A DNA stretch of 5,312 bases from contig JAHILC010000230.1 in assembly GCA_018897225.1 (NCBI GenBank), positions 1 to 5,312 of the forward strand, read 5' to 3'. Both the position numbers and the translations under genes were made by a program. The notes under the pieces were generated by a model. It saw nothing but the letters and a program-made list of their open reading frames with translations, was not told where the DNA came from and ran no database searches. The DNA comes from Actinomycetota bacterium (GTDB taxonomy: Bacteria > Actinomycetota > Humimicrobiia > Humimicrobiales > Humimicrobiaceae). Positions 1 to 4,935 of this stretch are shown here, piece after piece (position 1 is the first letter of the stretch; every line of letters starts with the position of its first letter).

Positions 1-20
1 AAAGTTTTTTCATAATATAT

Positions 21-536
21 ATGTCCAATAAGAAATATAAATTATCAATACCCCGCCAAATGTATTGGTCAACTGAATTGAAAAATAGCAAAATATGTCC
101 TGGCTGTAGTTCAAGGTTAAAAAATTTATACCAAACATATCTACTTCTCATAAAAACAAAAAAAGAGCCTGATCAATTTTTAATTGGATGTGATGGAGGA
201 TATTTTTGTCCCAGATGTCCTACGGTAGTTTTAGATAATGAAGAATTCATTGAAATGGCAAAAATTGCTGCCAATGTTCCGTCATTTGGATTTAAAGTTG
301 TAGGTCTTCTGGATTTAGACTTAATTCCGGAAGATAAAAAAGATAAGCCATTTGATAATGATAACCCAATTCCTCTGGTGCCATTTGCTAGCACCAATGG
401 CAGAAGGGAAAATGATGATTCCTTGGCCAATAAATCTGCTAATAAACTAATGAAGAATTCTAAGAAAATTGGTAGAAATCAACCATGCCCTTGTGGAAGT
501 GGAAAAAAATATAAAAAATGTTGTGGAAGATTATAA
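21..536 (+). CDS. Zinc-binding protein with C-terminal SEC-C motif
   Basis: This 171-residue protein ends in a textbook SEC-C motif, [14 protein letters not shown] (Cys156, Cys158, Cys167, Cys168), the zinc knuckle first known from the SecA C-terminus and found on many unrelated small proteins. Two further CxxC pairs lie N-terminally, CPGC at residues 26-29 and CPRC at 63-66, the second after a GCDGGYF stretch. They could form one split zinc ribbon. Residues about 105-150 are polar and probably a disordered linker. No enzyme motif, signal peptide or membrane segment is visible. SEC-C domains usually mediate zinc-dependent protein contacts, so an adaptor-like role is an inference. The start is the first ATG after the window edge. 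No Shine-Dalgarno sequence is seen in the 20 available bases, so a start further upstream, outside the window, cannot be excluded. The protein's specific function is unknown to me. Confidence 0.85.
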   Translation: MSNKKYKLSIPRQMYWSTELKNSKICPGCSSRLKNLYQTYLLLIKTKKEPDQFLIGCDGGYFCPRCPTVVLDNEEFIEMAKIAANVPSFGFKVVGLLDLDLIPEDKKDKPFDNDNPIPLVPFASTNGRRENDDSLANKSANKLMKNSKKIGRNQPCPCGSGKKYKKCCGRL

Positions 537-833
537 AATATAAACAAAGGTAAACTGTGAGCAATATAAGTAATTCTGATATTTATATACTGGTTGAACC
601 CACAAGACTATCAAGGATTAAGATTTACAAGCGGTAATGTAATAATATTGTTGTGTAGCGCATTAATAATTAAAGATTTTTCAGTTAAGAAGGTGCGGTT
701 AGTGATTTTGAGTAATTTTTTTAAAGTTAGGCTAGGCTTTCCTCTTCAATATACTGTAGCAGGAAATTAACACCTGATATTACTACTTGACTTATAGTCT
801 ACTTGGAATAGTTGGAATTTTACTGGGATGATG
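537..833. other. Gene-free stretch, no recognised content
   Basis: About 300 bases with no convincing gene. A frame on the plus strand is open from 570 to 770 (LNPQDYQGLRFTSG early, ending FPLQYTVAGN), and a 26-codon frame begins at a GTG at 558 behind AAAGG. Neither resembles a family I know, and neither has convincing coding character. The stretch could be remains of an older gene, but I cannot name one. Confidence 0.4.
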
Positions 834-872
834 TTTTTAAAAACTCTATATCGTATAATCTGTAAAAAGGCA
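834..872 (+). repeat. Promoter-like repeat, copy 1 (partner at 4639-4678)
   Basis: This segment matches 4639-4678 at 33 of 40 aligned columns by hand alignment with one gap. Shared blocks are TTTTAAAAA, CTCTA, TATAATCT and TAAAAAGGCA. TATAAT at 854-859 is a consensus -10 element, but no good -35 is evident. In the second copy the segment directly precedes an MNT nucleotidyltransferase gene. Here it is followed at 909-926 by a frame reading FGARGN, loosely like the nucleotidyltransferase FGSxARG motif with residues lost. The two may be leaders of paralogous toxin-antitoxin loci, with this one having lost its gene. AT-richness raises the chance of accidental similarity. Confidence 0.5.
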
Positions 873-928
873 TAAAAATAACGTAAATATTCAGTAAAGA
901 CGTCTCCATTTGGAGCAAGAGGCAATAA

Positions 929-1334
929 TTCTTCCTTTATATTAAATCAGAAGAGACTAAAACAGTCAGGCATCACTCAGATGAACTTGGCAAATGGGAT
1001 GTACAAGAAGAGAGGGCAGAATGGATGTGGGTAACCAATCTGCCCTCAGTAGTTGGTTTGAAAAATATTGTATCAATATGCCATGCCAGGTGGCAGATTG
1101 AGAACAAGTGCTGCAGGTGAGATAGTTTCTCCATGGAATGCTGACCATGTATACAGGCATAACCAAAATGCAATTACTGCTTTTATTTTATTTCTATTTA
1201 TTGTCTTAAATATCTTTAATATATTTTTTGCACGTAACATTAAAGAGGCAAGGATTAATACTAAATCCTTTTTGGTCGATCTTATAAAAGCAGGATTCTT
1301 ACTTGCACAATGGATATACCCAATACCCCTATAG
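929..1334 (+). pseudogene. Decayed DDE (IS4-like) transposase, C-terminal part
   Basis: Two plus-strand frames together read as the C-terminal third of an IS4/DDE_Tnp_1-type transposase. From 929 one frame gives EERAEWMWVTNLPSVVG and then HARWQIENKC. It hits a TGA at 1118-1120. The frame shifted by one base carries on with EIVSPWNADHVYRHNQNAI, a hydrophobic stretch and a stop at 1332-1334. A single extra base around 1112-1118 (TGCAGGTGAG) explains the break. RWQIE matches the R(3)E part of the Y-R-E signature that carries the catalytic glutamate. The tyrosine position reads Cys. The first two-thirds of the gene, with both catalytic aspartates, is missing: the frame is closed by TAA at 926-928 and nothing similar lies upstream. 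The hydrophobic 88-codon frame from TTG 1068 is therefore not an independent membrane protein. Confidence 0.8.
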
Positions 1335-1359
1335 CACCTCCTTTATTTTTCAAACCAAC
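1052..1359. repeat. 16-bp perfect inverted repeat around transposase relic end
   Basis: GTTGGTTTGAAAAATA at 1052-1067 recurs as its exact reverse complement at 1344-1359, with 276 bases between. The left arm lies inside the transposase reading frame (the VGLKN codons), the right arm lies just past the relic's stop codon. It is not a normal terminal inverted repeat pair because the left arm is internal to the gene. It may have arisen by a local rearrangement or be remains of a second element. The reverse strand at 1335-1345 also shows AAAGGAGGTGC, a ribosome-binding-site look-alike with no usable frame behind it. Confidence 0.55.
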
Positions 1360-1642
1360 CAAATGAACCTTACCACAATTATATAAGTAATTGATATTTT
1401 AGGCACTCCAAATTAAGAAAAATCATATATTTTTTGAAATAATTTTTACCCATTTCGAAATTGATACCTGAAAATATTGGTGTAAAAGTGTATTTTTGAG
1501 CTTAATTTGGGATAAGATGTGCAGAAGATGCAGAATTGCTGGGATAAAAGAATAAAAGATTGAAAATGGTTGATTTTAATGCTATTATATAAAAACAAAT
1601 TTTAATAATTATCGTATTATTTATAGTGTTTATTTATAAAAA
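1335..1642. other. AT-rich gene-free region upstream of the ATPase
   Basis: About 300 bases between the transposase relic and the ATPase, with no open frame of interest on either strand. The last 80 bases are extremely AT-rich. TATTATATAA near 1583-1592 could be a promoter core for the ATPase gene, but no clear -35 is paired with it, and no Shine-Dalgarno sequence precedes the ATG at 1643. Confidence 0.4.
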
Positions 1643-2938
1643 ATGCAATATATACACAGGAAATTATCTGATGAACTAATAAAATGGCTGGGAAGAAGAG
1701 AAATATTGGCTATTAGAGGTCCAAGACAATCTGGTAAAACTACTCTTCTTGAATATTTAAGTAGCTATATAAAAGAAAGTAAAAATACTCTACCTGAAAA
1801 TGTTGTATATATAAGTTTTGAAGATAGAAAGGAGGTTGATAATTTTTCTAAAGATCCAAAAAGTTTTACTGATGCTTATATTAATGGAGATTTCCAAAAA
1901 CGATATTATTTTCTTTTTGATGAATTTCAGTATATAAAAAATGGAGGCCAAAAATTAAAGCTTCTTTATGATACGTATAAAAATGTAAAGTTTATAATAA
2001 CTGGTTCTTCCTCACTGGAACTTACAGGAAGTACAGCAAAGTACCTTGTAGGAAGAATTTTTTTACTTAATTTATATCAGTTTGATTTTGAAGAATACCT
2101 GTATACTAAACCTAAAAATATCTTAAATCATTATAGAAAAAATTCTTCTCTTGTTTTGGATTTTATTTTCAATGGAAAAAAGGCAGAAGAGTTCAGCAGT
2201 ATCTTTACTGAAGATTTTATTAAATTTTATGAAGAATACTGTATCTTTGGCGGTTATCCAGAGGTAGTTAAAACAGGCAGTACCCAGACTAAAAAAATAA
2301 TTTTAGAAAACATTTACAATACTTATATTGATAGAGATATAATAATCCTGCTTAGAATAGAAGATGATTTTGATTTTAAAAATATACTTACTATCTTGGC
2401 AAATCAAATAGGCAATATCATTAATTATCAAAGCTTGGTTAGAGATAGTTTAACCTATTATAAGAAATTAAAGCATTATCTATCTATTTTAGAAGAAACT
2501 TTTATTATGAGAAGGCTTGGGCCTTATTACACAAATATCTCTTCTGAAATTAGAAAAAACCCCAAGTTATATTTTATTGACAATGGTCTTAGAAACTTGA
2601 TAATTGAAAACTTTAATGAATTTTCCTTAAGAAAAGATAAAGGAAGTTTAGTAGAAAATACAGTATTTTTGCAGCTGTTTAAGAACAAATTTACTTTGGT
2701 AAGATATTGGAGGACTATTCATGGTGCAGAGGTGGACTTTGTAATTAAAATTGGTGAAAATTTAATTCCAATTGAAGTAAAGTATACTAATTTTACTTCT
2801 ACTAAACCCGGAAGAAGTTTTATAAATTTTGTAAAAAAATATAAGCCCCCTCGTGGACTGGTTTTAACAAAGGGATTTTGGGGAGAGACTAAAATTAATA
2901 AAACTGATGTGTTGTTTGCTCCTGTTTGGTTTATTTGA
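1643..2938 (+). CDS. AAA+ ATPase, DUF4143 family (PD-(D/E)XK-like C-terminus)
   Basis: A full-length 431-residue protein of the widespread, poorly understood AAA+/DUF4143 group. The N-terminal ATPase has Walker A GPRQSGKTT (residues 26-34), Walker B YFLFDE (89-94; Asp93, Glu94) followed by FQY, a sensor-1 strand FIITGSSS (117-124), and the LVGRI segment typical of the family. The C-terminal DUF4143 domain carries GAEVDF (361-366) and PIEVKY (376-381). Asp365, Glu378 and Lys380 form the D-x(n)-E-x-K arrangement of PD-(D/E)XK nuclease folds. Nuclease activity has, to my knowledge, not been generally shown for the family. The ATG has no visible Shine-Dalgarno sequence, but the Walker A lies at the usual distance, so the start is probably right. 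Upstream is transposon debris. Downstream, after 127 bases, comes an MNT/HEPN operon. It stands alone as a gene and is likely cytoplasmic. Its biological role is unknown; links to mobile or defence regions are inferred from context. Confidence 0.93.
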   Translation: MQYIHRKLSDELIKWLGRREILAIRGPRQSGKTTLLEYLSSYIKESKNTLPENVVYISFEDRKEVDNFSKDPKSFTDAYINGDFQKRYYFLFDEFQYIKNGGQKLKLLYDTYKNVKFIITGSSSLELTGSTAKYLVGRIFLLNLYQFDFEEYLYTKPKNILNHYRKNSSLVLDFIFNGKKAEEFSSIFTEDFIKFYEEYCIFGGYPEVVKTGSTQTKKIILENIYNTYIDRDIIILLRIEDDFDFKNILTILANQIGNIINYQSLVRDSLTYYKKLKHYLSILEETFIMRRLGPYYTNISSEIRKNPKLYFIDNGLRNLIIENFNEFSLRKDKGSLVENTVFLQLFKNKFTLVRYWRTIHGAEVDFVIKIGENLIPIEVKYTNFTSTKPGRSFINFVKKYKPPRGLVLTKGFWGETKINKTDVLFAPVWFI

Positions 2939-2944
2939 CTATTA

Positions 2945-3037
2945 ATGAATCAGAATGATCAAGAGCTTTTAAAAATTTTTAAAAATAAAGTACAATGTGT
3001 TTATACACTTAAAGAAAAATATAAGATAAAAGAATAG
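2945..3037 (+). other. 30-codon frame, possible nucleotidyltransferase N-terminal relic
   Basis: An ATG frame beginning 7 bases after the ATPase stop encodes 30 residues: NDQELLKIFKNKV near the start and LKEKYKIKE at the end. Many MNT-type nucleotidyltransferases start with an amphipathic helix and a piece like LKEKYxIKE just before the LFGS strand, and here the frame stops exactly where that strand would begin. There is no ribosome binding site. It may be a leftover N-terminus of another antitoxin gene, or chance coding in AT-rich DNA. Evidence is thin. Confidence 0.25.
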
Positions 3038-3065
3038 TTTTTTAATTATTTGAGCGGGGACATAA

Positions 3066-3512
3066 ATGAAAGAAATTTTTTCAAATTTACAATCTATTAA
3101 GAAAATATTTCAAGAGAGCGGGGTTGTCTTGGCTTATATTTTTGGCTCTGTGGCTAAAAAGGGATTTAATAAATTAAGTGATATTGATTTTGCTGTATTT
3201 TTGAATAAAGCTATTTCTCAAAGTAAATATTACACAATTAGGCTTTTACTTCTTGACCAGTTAGGTAGAGTTATTAAAAATAAACCTTTGGATGTAGCTA
3301 TTCTTAATAATGCCTCTCCTCTACTGTCTCAATTAGTTATTCTTCAAGGTAAGGTTATCTTCTACGAGGATGAGGATTTAAGAGTTAGTTTTCAACTAAA
3401 GAGTCTTAAGGAATTTGATGATGCTCTTTATTTGAGGAAGGTTTACTATAATTATTTGGAAGAGCGGGTTAAGGAGAATAAACTGGGGGATATGAGTGTC
3501 CATGCGAGATAA
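3066..3512 (+). CDS. mntA: MntA-type nucleotidyltransferase antitoxin
   Basis: A 148-residue minimal nucleotidyltransferase. The signature GS-x10-D-x-D is complete: Gly27-Ser28, Asp39 and Asp41 (SDIDFAV), with a third carboxylate at Asp76 in PLDVAIL. These residues bind metal and the nucleotide in the polymerase-beta-like fold. In the characterised MntA/HepT systems the antitoxin transfers AMP groups from ATP onto a tyrosine of the HEPN toxin, blocking its RNase. The next gene is such a toxin and overlaps this one by 11-17 bases, so the pair is an operon with likely translational coupling. The ATG at 3066 is preceded by GGGGA at 3056-3060, five bases away. The protein is longer than the barest MNT proteins, with a helical C-terminal tail (residues about 100-148) typical of the MntA subtype. 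Assignment to the MntA family is strong. Activity is inferred from motifs. Confidence 0.9.
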   Translation: MKEIFSNLQSIKKIFQESGVVLAYIFGSVAKKGFNKLSDIDFAVFLNKAISQSKYYTIRLLLLDQLGRVIKNKPLDVAILNNASPLLSQLVILQGKVIFYEDEDLRVSFQLKSLKEFDDALYLRKVYYNYLEERVKENKLGDMSVHAR

Positions 3513-3933
3513 ACTGGAAACAGAAATTATAATAAAAGAAAGAATTAAAAAAATTGAAGAGGCAGTTACTGAACTAAAGCAACTCCGAAGATTGCCAAAG
3601 CAAAAATTTTTTAAGGAGAAAACAATCCAGTATGCCTCGATGTATGCAATGATTATTGGAATTGAAGCGATTTGCGATATTGGCAATCATATTCTTTCTA
3701 AGTATTTTAATAGAGCTGCAGAAACCTATAAGGACGTTATTTTACTTTTAGGGGAATGCAAGGTTATACCTGAAAATTTTAGCCAGAAGTCTTCTAAAAT
3801 GGCAGATTTTCGCAATATTTTAATTCACCTTTATCTTAAAATTGATACAGAAGAAGTTTATAAAAATCTTAAAAAAGCCCCTGAGGAATTTACTAAGTTC
3901 TCACACTTCTTCTTGAATTTTCTTGAGAAGTAA
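3496..3933 (+). CDS. hepT: HepT-type HEPN ribonuclease toxin (DUF86)
   Basis: A helical protein of up to 145 residues with the defining HepT motif R-x4-H-x-Y, here RNILIHLY (Arg106, His111, Tyr113, numbered from GTG 3496), followed by LKID. In this family Arg and His form the RNase active site of a dimer, and the Tyr is the residue AMPylated by the partner MntA. Upstream residues IIGIEAICDIGNHIL (about 53-67) match the conserved second helix of the family. Two starts are possible: GTG 3496, five to six bases after GGGGGA (3485-3490), or ATG 3502, which gives 143 residues. The ATG looks at least as likely. Either start overlaps the end of the antitoxin gene. The active-site residues are intact, so this pair is probably functional. 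The likely effect of the free toxin is RNA cleavage and growth arrest, inferred from studied homologues. Confidence 0.9.
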   Translation: MSMRDKLETEIIIKERIKKIEEAVTELKQLRRLPKQKFFKEKTIQYASMYAMIIGIEAICDIGNHILSKYFNRAAETYKDVILLLGECKVIPENFSQKSSKMADFRNILIHLYLKIDTEEVYKNLKKAPEEFTKFSHFFLNFLEK

Positions 3934-3970
3934 TAACTTTGGAAATAAAAAATCTCGAAGTTTTTTGATT
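3922..3970 (+). terminator. Possible intrinsic terminator after hepT
   Basis: CTTGAGA at 3922-3928, in the last codons of hepT, can pair with TCTCGAAG at 3953-3960 with one bulged base, and TTTTTTGATTTT follows directly at 3961. The 24-base loop is large and the stem is short, so the structure is only moderately convincing. Its place right behind the operon supports it. Confidence 0.4.
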
Positions 3971-4036
3971 TTAGATAGACCAACTTATACTATTAATAAA
4001 AATTATGTTTTTTACTCAATTATTTTTATTCTACTG

Positions 4037-4099
4037 ACCTAAACCTTTTTTGGTTTTTATAACCTGTATAATTGGGATAGGTTATATAAAGGTTTAGGT
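4037..4099. repeat. Long imperfect inverted repeat (hairpin)
   Basis: Left arm ACCTAAACCTTT (4037-4048), then nine extra bases TTTGGTTTT, then TATAACCT (4058-4065). Loop 4066-4078. Right arm AGGTTATA (4079-4086), one base, then AAAGGTTTAGGT (4088-4099). Eight plus twelve perfect pairs are separated by an asymmetric internal loop. No T-run follows, and it lies about 100 bases after hepT, so it is not an ordinary terminator. The structure could be a miniature inverted-repeat element, the extruded end of a mobile element, or a structured RNA. Confidence 0.6.
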
Positions 4100-4106
4100 T
4101 ATTATT

Positions 4107-4133
4107 TGGGGTGAACCCCATTGGTTAGACACG
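4107..4133. mobile_element. Possible IS3-family insertion sequence end
   Basis: GTGAACCCCATTGGTTAGACA (overall 4111-4131) recalls the terminal inverted repeats of IS150-group IS3 elements, which carry a TGACCCC-like block then GTTAGACA or GTTGGACA. A second end and any transposase frame are absent, so at most this is a solo remnant. TGGGG at 4107-4111 and CCCCA at 4116-4120 also form a five-pair hairpin with loop TGAA. The call rests on remembered consensus only. Confidence 0.25.
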
Positions 4134-4159
4134 TTGTTAACTAAGATATTATCACTAAA

Positions 4160-4194
4160 AAATTATTTCATATTTATTTAATATGATATAATTT
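4160..4194 (+). promoter_or_regulatory. Dyad symmetric operator-like element over a TATAAT box
   Basis: AAATTATTTCATATT (4160-4174) and AATATGATATAATTT (4180-4194) are reverse complements except for one central T/T mismatch (4167/4187), around a five-base loop. The right arm contains TATAAT at 4187-4192, a consensus -10. The -35 position is poor. It lies just upstream of the DUF4258 relic and its YgiT-type antitoxin. A repressor site controlling that toxin-antitoxin promoter is a reasonable inference. Toxin-antitoxin promoters are commonly autoregulated through such dyads. Confidence 0.45.
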
Positions 4195-4225
4195 GGAGAA
4201 TTATAATAAAGAAAATTAAAGATAA

Positions 4226-4363
4226 AATACAAAACTCATTTATGGAAGGACAAAAAAGGGAAGAAATTTACACGTTCAAGTTTCATTACCACCAACAGTT
4301 ATAATTATTACGGTCTATGAACCCGAATCTTCAGAATGGATTAATTATAAAACCAGGAGGTGA
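4226..4363 (+). pseudogene. DUF4258-type toxin gene relic (C-terminal end)
   Basis: In the plus frame ending at TGA 4361-4363, residues read RNLHVQVSLPPT then VIIITVYEPESSEWINY and KTRR. This is the characteristic tail of DUF4258 proteins (LHVVV, then an ITVYEPDP-W-like end with basic last residues), the putative RNase-fold toxins encoded just before YgiT-type zinc-finger proteins. The frame closes upstream at a TAA (4223-4225) and no start codon is seen. About the first half of the domain, including its helical N-terminus, is missing. A neighbouring frame reads IKKIKDKIQNSF at about 4206-4241, which could be the start of the same protein after an internal deletion and frameshift. The TGA lies 6 bases before the antitoxin start. 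I judge the toxin to be inactive. Confidence 0.7.
4355..4363 (+). promoter_or_regulatory. Strong ribosome binding site of the YgiT-type gene
   Basis: AGGAGGTGA is a perfect anti-16S match nine bases (AGGAGG to GTG) before the GTG start at 4370 and decides that start. It is formed by the last two arginine codons (AGG AGG) and the stop codon TGA of the toxin relic, so the toxin's end and the antitoxin's translation signal share sequence. This explains why that part of the toxin gene survives. Confidence 0.85.
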
Positions 4364-4369
4364 TTTAAG

Positions 4370-4612
4370 GTGAAGTGCACTTTTTGTGGTGGTAAGTTAG
4401 AGAAAAAAATTGTAACATTTTACTACGAAGAGGGTGGTAAATACCTCCTTGTAGAGAATGTCCCTGCTGAGGTATGTGCGAAGTGCGGAGAAAAAATTTA
4501 TTCTCCAAAAGTTACCGATGAACTCCTTAAATTTGCAAGGGATAAGTTCAAACCAGTGAAAAGTATTAAAATTCCAGTATTTGACTTTGCAAAAAAGGCT
4601 TTAGCTTCATAG
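4370..4612 (+). CDS. YgiT-type zinc finger protein (solo MqsA-like antitoxin)
   Basis: An 80-residue protein with the YgiT-type zinc finger: CxxC at Cys3/Cys6 (CTFCGG) and CxxC at Cys36/Cys39 (CAKCGEKIY), separated by a beta-hairpin (IVTFYYEEGGKYLLVENVPAEV). This matches the N-terminal zinc domain of the antitoxin MqsA. The C-terminal helix-turn-helix of MqsA is absent. The remaining 35 residues contain a short helix and IPVFDFA. Proteins of this size normally follow a DUF4258 toxin gene and are presumed to neutralise it. Here the upstream DUF4258 gene is a relic, so the antitoxin appears orphaned. The GTG start is supported by the AGGAGGTGA site upstream. The zinc ligands and hydrophobic pattern are intact, suggesting selection continues or decay of the toxin is recent. 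Without a DNA-binding domain it is unlikely to repress the locus alone. Confidence 0.88.
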   Translation: MKCTFCGGKLEKKIVTFYYEEGGKYLLVENVPAEVCAKCGEKIYSPKVTDELLKFARDKFKPVKSIKIPVFDFAKKALAS

Positions 4613-4638
4613 CAATTGTTTAAGCTGAAAAATCTTTA

Positions 4639-4678
4639 ATTTTAAAAAGCTCTAAGTAATATAATCTATAAAAAGGCA
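4639..4678 (+). repeat. Promoter-like repeat, copy 2 (partner at 834-872)
   Basis: Second copy of the 39-40 bp sequence described at 834-872. TATAAT at 4660-4665 would be the -10 of a promoter for the nucleotidyltransferase gene whose coding sequence begins only about 15-30 bases later, implying a very short leader. No good -35 is seen. Confidence 0.5.
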
Positions 4679-4692
4679 AGAACATAAAGATA

Positions 4693-4935
4693 TTGGTATT
4701 CGGCTCCAAGGCAAGAGGAGATGCATCTGAAGATTCTGATATTGATTTAATTGTTATAACGAAGTCAGCTGGAAGAAATTTAACCAGGGAAATAAGGTTT
4801 ATTGGTTATGACCTGGAAATTGAATTTAATATAATACTTTCTATTCAAGTATTATCAGAAGATTACATTAATTACCTTAGAGCTTTACCAACTCAGTTTA
4901 TCCAAAATGTAGACCGTGATACTATAGCAATATGA
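4693..4935 (+). CDS. Minimal nucleotidyltransferase (MNT) antitoxin, shortened N-terminus
   Basis: An 80-residue MNT-fold protein that opens directly in the first strand, VFGSKARGDA, and has the full GS-x10-D-x-D set (Gly4-Ser5, Asp16, Asp18; SDIDLIV). The end, FIQNVDRDTIAI, is a usual C-terminus for HEPN-paired MNT proteins. The third carboxylate is probably in the LEIEF segment. Typical relatives carry 10-25 more residues before the FGS strand. Here the frame is open only from 4672, with no ATG, so initiation must use TTG 4693 or a rarer codon, and no Shine-Dalgarno sequence is present. It may be a 5'-truncated gene that is barely or not translated. The stop overlaps the ATG of the next frame (ATGA at 4932-4935), the normal arrangement for an MNT/HEPN operon. 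The sequence differs clearly from the MntA at 3066-3512, so this is a separate system rather than a recent duplicate. Confidence 0.75.
   Translation: MVFGSKARGDASEDSDIDLIVITKSAGRNLTREIRFIGYDLEIEFNIILSIQVLSEDYINYLRALPTQFIQNVDRDTIAI

Noticed and set aside
173..430. Minus-strand 85-codon frame
   Set aside because: It is antisense to the SEC-C gene, whose zinc motifs make the plus strand certain.
570..770. Plus-strand open frame of 66 codons in the first gap
   Set aside because: No credible start or ribosome binding site, no recognisable family and a composition expected of random AT-rich sequence.
966..1173. Two minus-strand frames of about 66 codons
   Set aside because: They lie opposite the transposase relic, have no ribosome binding site and resemble no protein family.
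1068..1334. An 88-codon frame from a TTG start, resembling a small membrane protein
   Set aside because: Its residues continue a transposase reading that begins in another frame upstream; the hydrophobic stretch is part of the transposase C-terminus and the TTG falls inside that reading.
1335..1346. AAAGGAGGTGC on the minus strand as the ribosome binding site of a leftward gene
   Set aside because: The best start behind it is a TTG followed by only about a dozen codons before a stop.
3396..3686. Minus-strand 96-codon hydrophobic frame
   Set aside because: It is antisense to the mntA/hepT overlap; both plus-strand genes have family-defining motifs.
3934..4369. CRISPR array or tandem repeats suggested by the recurring GGTTT/AAACC words
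   Set aside because: The words belong to a single inverted repeat; there are no regularly spaced direct repeats.
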